From Paraprevotella xylaniphila YIT 11841 (GTDB lineage: Bacteria > Bacteroidota > Bacteroidia > Bacteroidales > Bacteroidaceae): 64,000 bases of DNA. The DNA lies in assembly GCF_000205165.1 (NCBI RefSeq), contig NZ_GL883880.1, forward strand, positions 1-64,000, read 5' to 3'. The position numbers and the translations under genes were made by a program. Below, in pieces: positions 36,501 through 47,000 of the stretch. The notes below the pieces were generated by a model. It saw nothing but the letters and a program-made list of their open reading frames with translations. It did no database searches and was not told where the DNA came from. Within the stretch, counting starts at the first letter, position 1; each line of letters begins with the position of its first letter.

Positions 36501-37922
36501 TTACGCTCTTCTTTCCAACATGACCACGTTTTCCACGTGCTGCGTATGTGGGAACATGTCCACGGGGCGTACTCCCATGATTTTGTATTGAGAATCCAAC
36601 AAAGCCAGGTCACGCGCCTGTGTGGCCGGATTGCAACTGACGTAGACGATGCGATGCGGTGCGGCAAACAGGATGGTCTCTATGACGTCTTTGTGCATGC
36701 CGGCTCTTGGAGGGTCCGTGATGATTACGTCCGGTTGGCCGTGTGCCGCGATGAATTCCTTGTTCAGGATGTCCTTCATGTCACCGGCGAAAAACAGGGT
36801 ATTGCCGATTCCGTTGATTTGTGAATTGATTTTGGCATCCTCAATGGCTTCGGGCACATATTCTATTCCGATGACCTTCCGGGCTTTCCCGGCCACGAAA
36901 TTGGCGATGGTTCCGGTTCCGGTATACAAGTCGTAAACCAGTTCCGTACCGGTGAGGCCTGCAAAGTCTCGCGCTACCTTATATAATTCATACGCCTGGT
37001 CGGTATTGGTCTGGTAGAAACTTTTCGGACCGACCTTGAACCTCAGATTTTCCATCTGCAGGTAAATGTGGTCGTTTCCCCTAAACGTGATGACATCCAA
37101 GTCTCCTATCGTATCATTATATTTGAGGTTGTTTACGTATAATAAAGAGGTAATCTCCGGGAATGTTTCGGCCAGATAACCCATCAATGCCTCGGCCTGC
37201 GCTTTTTCCGTATCGTTGGTGATGCAGAACTGCATAAGAAGCATCAATTCGCCCGTATTGGAATTGCGGATCATCATGTTACGCAATAATCCGGCATGTT
37301 CCCGCTGATCGTGGAATGTCAACCGATGCTCGTATCCGTAGTCACGGATGGCGTTACGGATGCGGTTATTGATATCGTCCATCAGACGACATTGTTCGAT
37401 GGGTAATATCTTGTCGAACGAACCGCAGGTGTGGAATCCTACGGCTCCGTTCTGCGGATATGCGTTTCCGGACGCTATTTCTTCCGGTGTCAGCCATCTC
37501 TTGTTTGAAAAGCCGAATTCCAACTTGTTTCGGTATTCTTCCGTTTTCACGGAACCCAATATAGGTTGTACGCCGTTGAGTTCTACCTTACCGATGCGGG
37601 TAAGGTTATCCAAAACTTGCTGTTGCTTGTATTTAAGTTGCTCTTTATATGGGAGACACTGCCACTTGCAACCGCCGCAAACTCCGAAATGCGGGCAGAA
37701 AGGTACGGCCCGAAATGGAGAGTATTGGTGGAACTTTACGGCTGTCGCTTCGCAATAATGATGTTTTTTCTTTTGGATTTTCAGGTCGACCACATCTCCG
37801 GGAACGACAAAGGGAACGAAAACTACCATGTCGTCCACACGGGCCAGAGCTTTGCCCTCGGCTGCCACATCCGTAATTGTAATATTCTCTAATATAGGGA
37901 ATTCTTTTCTTTTTCGGGTCAT
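36501..37922 (-). CDS. rlmD: 23S rRNA (uracil-5-)-methyltransferase RlmD family
   Basis: A 473-residue SAM- and Fe-S-dependent RNA methyltransferase of the TrmA/RlmD family. An N-terminal TRAM-like domain (ENITITDVAAEGKALAR) precedes the iron-sulfur cluster region CPHFGVCGGCKWQC. Then come the SAM-binding YDLYTGTGTIANFVA and the catalytic motifs TDPPRAGMH and VYVSCNPATQARDL (nucleophile Cys). It most likely methylates U1939 of 23S rRNA; U747 or tRNA U54 are alternatives. The ATG at 37922 follows a -7 element at 37965-37972, ruling out the longer frame. Confidence 0.93.
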   Translation of the reverse strand: MTRKRKEFPILENITITDVAAEGKALARVDDMVVFVPFVVPGDVVDLKIQKKKHHYCEATAVKFHQYSPFRAVPFCPHFGVCGGCKWQCLPYKEQLKYKQQQVLDNLTRIGKVELNGVQPILGSVKTEEYRNKLEFGFSNKRWLTPEEIASGNAYPQNGAVGFHTCGSFDKILPIEQCRLMDDINNRIRNAIRDYGYEHRLTFHDQREHAGLLRNMMIRNSNTGELMLLMQFCITNDTEKAQAEALMGYLAETFPEITSLLYVNNLKYNDTIGDLDVITFRGNDHIYLQMENLRFKVGPKSFYQTNTDQAYELYKVARDFAGLTGTELVYDLYTGTGTIANFVAGKARKVIGIEYVPEAIEDAKINSQINGIGNTLFFAGDMKDILNKEFIAAHGQPDVIITDPPRAGMHKDVIETILFAAPHRIVYVSCNPATQARDLALLDSQYKIMGVRPVDMFPHTQHVENVVMLERRA

Positions 37923-37964
37923 ATCCGATGAGTTTATTGGGTTTCTTATTTTGATTTCAGGGAA

Positions 37965-37972
37965 CAAAAGTA
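37965..37972 (-). promoter_or_regulatory. -7 element of rlmD
   Basis: TACTTTTG on the minus strand, 42 bp before the ATG at 37922. Confidence 0.65.
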
Positions 37973-38004
37973 GCATTTTTTTTGCATTTTTTCTTGTTTT
38001 TCCT

Positions 38005-38034
38005 TTTGCAGCCCATTTTTTTTGAGTAGTTTTG
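38005..38034 (+). promoter_or_regulatory. ppdK promoter with both elements
   Basis: TTTG at 38005-38008 (-33) and TAGTTTTG at 38027-38034 (-7) with 18 bp between them: the best two-element Bacteroidales promoter of the window. Confidence 0.7.
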
Positions 38035-38078
38035 CATTAATTTATTTTGTTAACTAATTCAAAAACAAACTTTGAAAA

Positions 38079-40799
38079 ATGAGTGAAAAAAGAGTTTATA
38101 CTTTTGGAAACGGGCAGGCTGAGGGCAATGCCCAGATGAGAGAGAGACTTGGTGGCAAAGGTGCTAATCTCGCCGAAATGAATCTTATCGGCATACCTGT
38201 GCCTCCCGGTTTTACTATTGCAACTGATGTTTGCAATGAATACTATGAGGTAGGGCAAGAGAAAATCGTAGAAATACTCCAAGCTGAGGTCAATGCTGCG
38301 GTAGCCCATGTAGAAAACCTGATGAACAGTAAGTTCGGAAGCACTGAGAATCCGTTGTTGGTTTCGGTTCGTTCCGGTGCCCGGGCTTCCATGCCGGGAA
38401 TGATGGACACCATTCTTAACTTGGGCTTGAATGATGAAGTAGCCGAAGGAATGGTGCGCAAGACGGGCAATCCTCATTTCGTGTACGATTCTTACCGCCG
38501 TTTTGTTCAGATGTACGGTGACGTAGTGTTGGGTATGAAACCGGTGAATAAGGAGGATATCGACCCGTTCGAAGCCATCATAGACGAAGTGAAAGCCATT
38601 CGCGGGATAGAGTTGGACAAGGATTTGTCGGTGGATGAGTTGAAAGATTTGGTGGCTCGTTTTAAGAAAGCTATCAAGGAACGGACCGGAAACGACTTCC
38701 CTACCGACCCGATGGAGCAACTCTGGGGAGCCATCTGCGCCGTATTCCGCAGTTGGATGAACGAACGTGCTATCCTTTACCGTAAGATGGAGGGCATACC
38801 CGACGAATGGGGTACGGCTGTTTCTGTCATGGCTATGGTATTCGGCAATATGGGCGAGACGTCGGCTACGGGTGTTTGTTTTAGCCGCGATGCCGCAACG
38901 GGTGAGAATCTGTTCAACGGTGAGTATCTTGTGAATGCACAAGGTGAGGATGTTGTGGCTGGAATCCGTACACCTCAGCAAATTACGATAGAAGGTTCAC
39001 GCCGTTGGGCTGCCCTGCAAGGTATCTCGGAAGAGGAACGTGCTGCCAAATATCCTTCGATGGAAGAGGCTATGCCTGAGATTTATAAAGAACTTGATGC
39101 CATTCAGGCTAAATTGGAAAACCACTATCGCGATATGCAGGATATGGAGTTCACGGTCCAGGAAGGCAAACTTTGGTTCTTGCAGACGCGCAACGGCAAA
39201 CGTACCGGTACGGCCATGGTGAAGATTGCCATGGACTTGGTACGTGAAGGATTGATAGACGAAAAAACGGCATTGAAACGTTGTGAACCTCAAAAACTGG
39301 ATGAGCTTCTCCATCCTGTGTTCGATAAGGATGCGTTGAAGAAAGCCAAGGTGATTACGCAAGGTTTGCCGGCTTCTCCGGGTGCGGCATGCGGACAAAT
39401 CGTGTTCCACGCAGACGATGCCCAGAAATGGCGTGAGGACGGCCATCGGGTGGTTATGGTACGTATCGAGACCTCTCCCGAAGATTTGGCCGGCATGTCG
39501 GCAGCCGAAGGTATTCTCACAGCCCGTGGAGGTATGACTTCCCATGCGGCCGTAGTGGCTCGTGGTATGGGTAAATGTTGTGTGTCCGGTGCCGGTGCCA
39601 TCAATGTGAACTACAAGAACAAGACTGTGGAGATTGAAGGCGTTGTATATAAAGAAGGCGATTACATCTCCTTGAACGGTTCTACGGGACAAGTTTATGC
39701 CGGAGAAATACCGACGAAAGCGGCTGAGCTGTCTGGTGACTTCAAGGCTCTGATGGATTTGTGTGACAAATATACGAAGCTTCAGGTACGGACGAATGCC
39801 GACACGCCCCACGATGCACAAGTGGCTCGTTCTTTCGGAGCAAAGGGTATCGGTTTGACCCGTACGGAACACATGTTCTTTGAAGACCAGAAGATTGTGG
39901 CCATGCGTGAGATGATTCTGGCCGATAGCGTGGAAGGCCGTAAAAAAGCTTTGGCCAAACTGCTTCCTTATCAGAAGAGCGACTTTAAGGGTATTCTTGA
40001 AGCTATGGATGGCTGTCCGGTGAACATTCGTTTGCTCGACCCCCCACTCCATGAATTTGTCCCCCATGACTTGAAGGGACAACAGAAGATGGCCGATGAG
40101 ATGGGTGTCAGTGTGGAAGAAATCCAGAAACGTGTGGAAAGCCTTGCCGAGAACAACCCGATGTTGGGTCATCGTGGATGCCGTTTGGGGATTACTTTCC
40201 CGGAAATTACCGAAATGCAGACCCGTGCCATTTTGGGTGCAGCCTGCGAGTTGAAGAAAGAAGGTAAGGACCCGAAACCAGAAATCATGGTACCGTTGGT
40301 AGGTATTCTTTACGAATTGAAACAGCAGAAAGAAGTCATTTTGGCTACGGCTAAGGAAGTTTTCGCCGAAGAGGGTATCGAAGTGGAGTTTGAAATCGGC
40401 ACTATGATAGAGACTCCTCGTGCGGCCCTGACAGCCAACCGTATCGCTTCGGAAGCTGAGTACTTCTCTTTCGGAACGAACGACTTGACACAGATGACAT
40501 TCGGTTACTCACGTGATGATATTGCCAGTTTCTTGCCGGTATATTTGGAAAAGAAGATTCTGACAGTAGATCCTTTCCAGGTGTTGGATCAGAACGGCGT
40601 GGGCCAGCTTATTAAGATGGCAGTGGAAAAGGGACGCAGCGTACGTCCGGGCATCCGTACCGGCATTTGCGGAGAGCATGGCGGTGAACCTTCTTCCGTG
40701 AAGTTCTGTGCTAAAATAGGAATGGACTATGCATCTTGTTCTCCTTTCCGAGTGCCTATTGCCCGTCTTGCTGCGGCGCAGGCGGCCATCGAAGATTGA
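38079..40799 (+). CDS. ppdK: pyruvate, phosphate dikinase
   Basis: A 906-residue three-domain enzyme that interconverts pyruvate, ATP and phosphate with phosphoenolpyruvate, AMP and pyrophosphate, supplying PEP in anaerobic metabolism. The N-terminal ATP-grasp domain starts FGNGQAEGNAQMRERLGGKGANLAEM. The central phosphohistidine domain has GGMTSHAAVVARGMG, with the catalytic His in TSHA. The C-terminal PEP/pyruvate barrel has GIGLTRTEHMF and GICGEHGGEPSSV, with the active-site Cys in GICGEH. It has its own strong promoter and a terminator, and no linked genes. Confidence 0.98.
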   Translation: MSEKRVYTFGNGQAEGNAQMRERLGGKGANLAEMNLIGIPVPPGFTIATDVCNEYYEVGQEKIVEILQAEVNAAVAHVENLMNSKFGSTENPLLVSVRSGARASMPGMMDTILNLGLNDEVAEGMVRKTGNPHFVYDSYRRFVQMYGDVVLGMKPVNKEDIDPFEAIIDEVKAIRGIELDKDLSVDELKDLVARFKKAIKERTGNDFPTDPMEQLWGAICAVFRSWMNERAILYRKMEGIPDEWGTAVSVMAMVFGNMGETSATGVCFSRDAATGENLFNGEYLVNAQGEDVVAGIRTPQQITIEGSRRWAALQGISEEERAAKYPSMEEAMPEIYKELDAIQAKLENHYRDMQDMEFTVQEGKLWFLQTRNGKRTGTAMVKIAMDLVREGLIDEKTALKRCEPQKLDELLHPVFDKDALKKAKVITQGLPASPGAACGQIVFHADDAQKWREDGHRVVMVRIETSPEDLAGMSAAEGILTARGGMTSHAAVVARGMGKCCVSGAGAINVNYKNKTVEIEGVVYKEGDYISLNGSTGQVYAGEIPTKAAELSGDFKALMDLCDKYTKLQVRTNADTPHDAQVARSFGAKGIGLTRTEHMFFEDQKIVAMREMILADSVEGRKKALAKLLPYQKSDFKGILEAMDGCPVNIRLLDPPLHEFVPHDLKGQQKMADEMGVSVEEIQKRVESLAENNPMLGHRGCRLGITFPEITEMQTRAILGAACELKKEGKDPKPEIMVPLVGILYELKQQKEVILATAKEVFAEEGIEVEFEIGTMIETPRAALTANRIASEAEYFSFGTNDLTQMTFGYSRDDIASFLPVYLEKKILTVDPFQVLDQNGVGQLIKMAVEKGRSVRPGIRTGICGEHGGEPSSVKFCAKIGMDYASCSPFRVPIARLAAAQAAIED

Positions 40800-40825
40800 T
40801 TCGAATTCGTCTGATTGCAATAATT

Positions 40826-40868
40826 AAAGAAATAGACCTGCGCATCCATTGCACAGGTCTATTTCTTT
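40826..40868 (+). terminator. terminator after ppdK
   Basis: Perfect 15-bp arms AAAGAAATAGACCTG / CAGGTCTATTTCTTT around 13 nt. A second small hairpin, CCGCATCA-GTT-TGATGCGG, lies at 40952-40970 in front of the converging lyase gene. Confidence 0.85.
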
Positions 40869-40990
40869 ATGTATGTTCATAAGGGAATCGGTCGTTTTTT
40901 GTCGTTATTATCTGAAAACAATCTCTACCTTAGGGGCAAAACTCATACCTACCGCATCAGTTTGATGCGGGCAACTTATGAACAATTTTT

Positions 40991-43828
40991 CTATATGACG
41001 CTATTTCTTGTAATTTTAATGGACTGGCGTTTGCCCGTAGAAGTAGCGTATAATCCGATACATATCCCTTTGTTCCGAAAGAGGAGACGTATGTGGTTGT
41101 CACCCATTTCGCAGGTTTCCGTTTGCAGAAGCACGCCGGATAACGAGTAAATACGTAATATTCCGGCTTCTTTGCTCTTCAAGTACAACTCTTGCCCGTG
41201 GCAGGAATAGCTGACGATAGGATTTACGGTATACTCTGTTTCGTTCCGACGGTCTTTGATGCCATCAGGGCCGTCCGGTTGTACTTTCCGGATGATGGCG
41301 AAAGGAAATTCCGAAAACACGCTTCTCGTCGTTACGCTTAAAGCCAGGTTGTCGGCATCGGTTTCGAGAAAACCTGAGCCTGCGGAAGAAGAAAGACCGA
41401 TGGCGTACAGGTCTTCATCCGAATATTTGCGGAAGAGATTGAAGGAATGTTTGGAATAATCGTTCTTTGTAGTCAGTGTCCCTTCGTCAGACAAATGTTT
41501 ATTGTTATCCGTTTGGCTGACAAACATGTAACGGTCGCCATAAAGTGGCATGGGACGTATCCTCCACAAAAACGAGCGGTCGTCGGTTTCGTCCAGAGCT
41601 GTGAACGTGGCATCCGTGTTTCGCAAATACCGGCCGGTTTGCGGGTCTTTGATATAAAAACTGTCTTTGGCTTGCGGTTCGAGCGTATTGGATTCATATA
41701 CAGGCAGATTGAAATGCAAGACGGTTTCGGCCTTTGAGCCTGTTTGTGAAACGCGGTGGAACATCAACGTGTATTCCATGCAGGTGTCCAACACTCCGAC
41801 ACACAAGGTATCGTTCAGGTCGGCCACTTTTCCACCCAAATCGTTCAGGTGGAAAGTCAATGTGTCAGCTTGTATGGTGTCTTTGTCGAGTATCCACTTG
41901 TAAATGCGCGTGGAGTTGGCGGACTGGGCAAGCAGGGAGTTCGGCGAGGCGTACAAAGACACGGCCGTGTGGCGTGGCACGGCCAAGGTAGTCCCGCTAT
42001 AGTTTTTATCGTCGCCATACGCAATAAACGGGTCTATTTCCGATACCTCCACGCGGAACGTTTGTTGTAATCGGGCACCGGCCTGATTGGTCATTGTCAC
42101 CCGGTAATAAGCATTCGATGAAACGCTCGGCAGCGTCATCAGATTTTCGTTATGACCCAGTGCATTCCAATTCTGCCCATTGGTACTTTTTTCCCACTTC
42201 CATTCACGCACAGGAGTATCAATATACTCCATCCCAAATGTCAGATCATCATATTTCTTCACGTAAATCAACGTGTCTGTTCCCGTGGTACCGTTCATTT
42301 TATAATAAGGAGTAAAGTTGCCGGTCCATCCCTCCCCTTCCACATGAAGGGCGAACAACTGCGTGTTGCTCACGCCTTTTTCATTGGTATAATGCACACG
42401 GAAGGTACGCGAAGTGTCCAACACGATGTCACGTGTGGAGGAAGTGCATGCCGGGTCATCGTCCCATGCCCATTTACCGGTATCCGTTTCTCCGTCCGGC
42501 AATAGGGCCGTCAGGGTCACGGTCGCCCCTTTGGGGATACAGTTCACGTCAGGCCGGTCGATTTCACGGCCTTCATACGTGATTTTCCCGTTCAGGACCG
42601 TGGGAACCTTAGTCTTGTCCTCCAACGGGTCGAGCGTACACATCAGGGTGCTGAAGCCCAAATGATCGTAGCCGCCGCTGTTACCTCCGCCGAATCCTCC
42701 TCCTGCGTCTATGCCGTTTTCGTTCATTTCGAGCATCTTCCTGGAGTAAGGCACGTCTATCCCCCGTACGTTCTCATAATAATTCACGATACGGGCTTGA
42801 GCCGGCCGGTTAGTACCCCGTGCCCAATCCCCCATCCTCATGAAAGTCCCGTCGCAATTCGTATAAGGACTGTTCGGCAAATCATCCACTCCCGAATTAT
42901 AGGCGTTGACATATTCAAACCCGCATACGATACGGTCGTCCATCAGGGCATAAAAGTCATCGCCTTGGTTGCGTCCCGTACCGCAAAGGTCTGCGGCCAA
43001 CGCCAGTGCCATTTCGGCATGCCCTTGGTCGCGGTTGGATTCCTGCATCTGCCCGAAGTAGCCGAAAGGTCCGCGTTCGTCCGGATGCAGTTTCCAGACC
43101 AAATGATGCAGCGACTCGCCGTAACGGTGGTCTTCCATATACTTATAATATTCCGTGGCTTGGTTGTAGATGAAGACATCGTCGCACAAGATACCGATGC
43201 TCATCGCACACAGCACGTTGCACAAGCCCCAATTCGACCAATAATGGTCGTCTTGTGTCCCGTTGCGTCCTTGCAGGAAACCGATTACCCCGTGGTACCA
43301 CACTTTCAGCATCCATTCTTTGAAGCGTCCGAAGTCCGTGGCATCCCATCCCGGATAGTCGCGCATCAGTTCGGCAGCGTTGGCAAACTGGTAGCCATAC
43401 AGCCCGTATGCCAGACAGGCATTCGTGTCTCCGCTCACCTTCTTGCAGGTCTTGGCCCAAGCATTAAGGATTTGGACGGACTTGTCCGCATACGCCTTAT
43501 CGCCGGATATGTGCCAGACCAACGCACATTGGTAAGCCGTGGCGGCATCCCGGTAAGCCAACTGGTAATTGTCCGGGTCGGGTTCCCAAATCGTCCGGCC
43601 TCCGCGTACGATTTTCTCGACCGGAGCAGCCTTCCAGTCCAAACTGACATGCGGGCTAGTCAGCAGTTTCCTGTAAGCGGAAGCCCAAGGCTCCTCGCCG
43701 ACTTCTACCTTGGCTTTTGTCCGGTTCAGATCGGCCTGCGTATGCAACATGCCGGGATGGATGAAGTTTTGTGCATTCAGCCATAACGAACTGCATAGCG
43801 TCATGACTATCAAGTATCTTTTCTTCAT
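40991..43828 (-). CDS. alginate lyase family (PL38-like) polysaccharide lyase with T9SS-like tail
   Basis: A 945-residue secreted protein. Signal peptide 1-19 (LCSSLWLNAQ). Residues 20-400 are an all-alpha toroid of the alginate lyase family, starting HPGMLHTQADLNRTKAKVE, with NRDQGHAEM near 262, the signature Asn/Arg/His region; this resembles CAZy family PL38 (poly-mannuronate/glucuronan lyases). Beta-sandwich or Ig-like domains follow (about 420-700), then a ricin/RHIM-like stretch (FYIKDPQTGRYLRN). The last 70 residues look like a T9SS sorting tail (RIYSLSGVLLQTET, ending KITR). It diverges from the HTCS gene. Enzyme family is confident; exact substrate is inference. Confidence 0.85.
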   Translation of the reverse strand: MKKRYLIVMTLCSSLWLNAQNFIHPGMLHTQADLNRTKAKVEVGEEPWASAYRKLLTSPHVSLDWKAAPVEKIVRGGRTIWEPDPDNYQLAYRDAATAYQCALVWHISGDKAYADKSVQILNAWAKTCKKVSGDTNACLAYGLYGYQFANAAELMRDYPGWDATDFGRFKEWMLKVWYHGVIGFLQGRNGTQDDHYWSNWGLCNVLCAMSIGILCDDVFIYNQATEYYKYMEDHRYGESLHHLVWKLHPDERGPFGYFGQMQESNRDQGHAEMALALAADLCGTGRNQGDDFYALMDDRIVCGFEYVNAYNSGVDDLPNSPYTNCDGTFMRMGDWARGTNRPAQARIVNYYENVRGIDVPYSRKMLEMNENGIDAGGGFGGGNSGGYDHLGFSTLMCTLDPLEDKTKVPTVLNGKITYEGREIDRPDVNCIPKGATVTLTALLPDGETDTGKWAWDDDPACTSSTRDIVLDTSRTFRVHYTNEKGVSNTQLFALHVEGEGWTGNFTPYYKMNGTTGTDTLIYVKKYDDLTFGMEYIDTPVREWKWEKSTNGQNWNALGHNENLMTLPSVSSNAYYRVTMTNQAGARLQQTFRVEVSEIDPFIAYGDDKNYSGTTLAVPRHTAVSLYASPNSLLAQSANSTRIYKWILDKDTIQADTLTFHLNDLGGKVADLNDTLCVGVLDTCMEYTLMFHRVSQTGSKAETVLHFNLPVYESNTLEPQAKDSFYIKDPQTGRYLRNTDATFTALDETDDRSFLWRIRPMPLYGDRYMFVSQTDNNKHLSDEGTLTTKNDYSKHSFNLFRKYSDEDLYAIGLSSSAGSGFLETDADNLALSVTTRSVFSEFPFAIIRKVQPDGPDGIKDRRNETEYTVNPIVSYSCHGQELYLKSKEAGILRIYSLSGVLLQTETCEMGDNHIRLLFRNKGICIGLYATSTGKRQSIKITRNSVI

Positions 43829-43853
43829 GGTAAATGTTTTTAATGAACAGCGG

Positions 43854-43861
43854 CAAAGTTA
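43854..43861 (-). promoter_or_regulatory. -7 element of the lyase gene
   Basis: TAACTTTG on the minus strand, 25 bp upstream of the lyase ATG. Confidence 0.65.
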
Positions 43862-44010
43862 GCAGGTAAATACCGTACGGGGACGGATGAAAAAAAGCAT
43901 CTTTTACGTCGTTCTGAACCAAATGCGCCCGAAGGCTGCTTTTCAGCCACGGCGTATGGGAAAATGTCCGAAAAAGACGGCTGATTCAGTACGATGCAAC
44001 AAAACGACCT

Positions 44011-44029
44011 ATATTTTGAACCAAAATAT
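44011..44029. promoter_or_regulatory. inverted repeat in the lyase/HTCS divergent promoter region
   Basis: Perfect inverted repeat ATATTTTG-AAC-CAAAATAT, 25 bp upstream of the HTCS -7 element. TGAACCAAA recurs directly at 43915-43923. A regulator site is possible; which protein would bind is unknown. Confidence 0.4.
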
Positions 44030-44054
44030 CCTACGTCAAATGATGCCGATTGCC

Positions 44055-44062
44055 TATCTTTG
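44055..44062 (+). promoter_or_regulatory. -7 element of the HTCS gene
   Basis: TATCTTTG, 33 bp upstream of the ATG at 44096; it excludes the longer frame from 43994. Confidence 0.7.
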
Positions 44063-44095
44063 TCTAATCATCATTCGTTATTTGAAAGAAAAACC

Positions 44096-47000
44096 ATGGA
44101 TACCGTAAAACTAAAAGTCAATTTCCAAGCCTTATGGTTCATCGTTCCGACACTGTTCCTGTTTTTTGCCTCGTGCCTCCACGCACAAGACCGCCAATAC
44201 AAATTCCGCCTTATTGATGCTTCGGACGGACTTTCGGACGGACAAATCCGCAGCCTGACGATGACGGAAGAGGGTTGCATCGCCATTAAGACCGGTTTCA
44301 TCCTGAACATTTACAACGGTGCCACGTTCGACCGATTCCCCTACGACAAGACACGCAAATACACTTGGGCGTACGACCGTCCGCCCAAAGAGTATTACGA
44401 CCGCGAAGGACGGATGTGGCTCAAAGAGTTGGGCTACCTGCTTTTGCTCGACATGAAGAGCGGGCAATATGATTATTCCGTCTCCGAGGTGTTGGCATCC
44501 ATGGGAATAGACCGACGGCTGAAGAACCTGTTCATAGACGATTACAGGAATTATTGGTTCGTGACCGAAGACAATACCGTTTCCTTCTACGACGTGGAAC
44601 AGGGACGTTTGCGCACCATAGAGGATGGTGGCAGCGAGTTTACCCGGCAACACGGCGTGCCGGTGGAAATGGCGCAATACAAGAACCTCTGTTGGATTGT
44701 TTACGAGAGCGGGTTGATTCGCTGTTGGGACTACTCTTCATCCGAGTTCGTGTCGCAAGAGACACGTTTCTTGCATGCCATCAACCGGCTTACCGACCGC
44801 ATATACCTTCATCCGGATGCCCAAGGAAACATCTGGCTGATGTATAACAACGGGCTGTTCTTCTACAATCGCATGGAACGGACCTGGAGGGAGGCATGCG
44901 GCATCAGTGGTCTTTCCAATTTCTTCACGTGCATGGATTTGGACAAGGACGGCAACGTATGGGTCGGCACGTCCAAATCCGGCCTCCGTATCATCGATGC
45001 CCGGACGTTCAAGGTGACCACGCTCCCGACATTGGAACTGACCGACGGCGGGACATTGGAAAACGATATTTATACGGTATTTTCCGACCGGAACGGGGGT
45101 ATATGGGTGGGCACCCTCTTTCAAGGCTTGTGTTATTACCATCCCAGCATGCAGAAGTTCTCTCTCGGCCACACGGTGAAGCGGTATTCGTCCGTTACCA
45201 ACGAGAGCATCCGGTGCTTTTTGGAGGATGGCGACGGGAATATACTTGTCGGAGGTGCCTTCGGACTCTTCCGTTTCCGTCCGTCCACCGGTGAAATGGA
45301 GCAAATGTTCAAGGCCGAACCGAATGACATTTGCCTTTCCGTCTTTAAGGACAAGGGCGGACGTATATGGGTGGGCACCTTCCTACACGGTTTTTATTGC
45401 ATTGAGGACGGACAGGTCCGCAACCTTCTCCGTTCTACGGTGAATTGGGAACAAGACCCTAACCAGAACATATCCCGTGCTTTGTACGAAGACAGCGAAG
45501 GGCGTTATTGGGCCAGTGTGACCGGCGGGGTCGGACGTTTCAATCCGGTCACGGGGAAGATTACCTATATGTTGCACGACCGCCATCCCGAACTCCGTTC
45601 ATACGCCGTGGTTCATGCCTTCTACCCGGTGGACGGCCATACGTTCGCCGCTTTGGGCAACAGCGGCATCTACTATTATGACACGCAGAAAGACAGCGTG
45701 TGGATTCCGGACTTTCTGAAAGAACAGCGGTATGCCGACACCAAATATTTCTGCATGCTGAAAGACCGCCACGGCGTGGAATGGTTCGGGACGGAAGACG
45801 GCATTTTAGTGTTTGACCCTCGCCGCAAGGAGGCCACGGTGCTGACCGAATCCGACGGACTGCCCAACAATGCCGTCACGGCTTTGTTGGAGGACAACGA
45901 AGGGACGGTATGGGCATCCACGTTGAACGGGCTTTGCAAAATCGCATCCCGTGATGACCGTAACGGCAAAGGTTTTTCTGTGGTGAGTTATGGGGAAACC
46001 GATGGGTTGCAAGGCGGCAAGTTCTATGAGAATGCGGCTTTGAAGACCCGCTCAGGCCTCTTGTTTTTCGGTGGAGCGCATGGATTCAATTATTTCAATC
46101 CTTCGGAAATCCGGTACGACCGGAGCGACAACCATCCCGTCTTCACCCGTTTCTATCTGTTCAACCACCCGTTGAAAGTGAACGAAACGTACAACGGGCA
46201 TGTGATTCTGACACAGACCGCAGACCAAACTTCAGAAGTCCGGCTCCGTCACGACGAAAACTTCATTATGATAGAATTTTCAGGTCTGAATTACGTCAAC
46301 CCTTCGCACACTTACTATAAGTATAAACTGATGAACTACGACAAAGAGTGGAACGAAGTGGTGGCCAACGGGAGCGGACGCGCCACCTATACCGGATTGC
46401 AGCCCGGTGAGTACAAATTCGTGGCCTATACCGCCAACGGAGACAAGATTTGGGGGAAGACACCGGCCGAAATCACCATCGTCATTGCGCCCCCGTTCTG
46501 GGCGACGGCATGGGCCATCGCGGTGTACGTCGTGCTGGCTGCCGGTTTGATGGTTTGGTCGTGGAGAAGGTTCCGGAGGCGGGCACAGCTCAAAATCCGG
46601 ATGGCTCAAGAAGCTAACGAACGGAAACAGCGCGAAGAGCTCGACCAGATGAAGTTCCGCTTCTTCACGAACATCAGCCATGAGTTCCGCACTCCCCTCA
46701 CCTTGATTCTTACGCCTTTGGGGGCACTCATCCACGATACGGGCGAACCGGAGCTGAAAAAGAAGTTGGAACCTATTTACAATAATGCGCGCCGTCTGCT
46801 CAATCTGGTGAACCAGTTGCTCGATTTCCGTAAATTGGAAATGAAGGGCGAGCGTCTCAGGTTGAAGATGAACGACATGGTCTTTTTCTTGGAAGAAGCT
46901 GTCAGGCAGTTCACCGACTTGGCGGCAAGCCGTGAGATAGAACTTTCCTTCGAGCCTAAGGTGGAACGTCTTTTCATGAATTACGATTCCGACAAGATGT

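Noticed and set aside
42662-43786. 374-residue open frame opposite the lyase gene
   Set aside because: Antisense shadow; the lyase reading has signal peptide and motifs.
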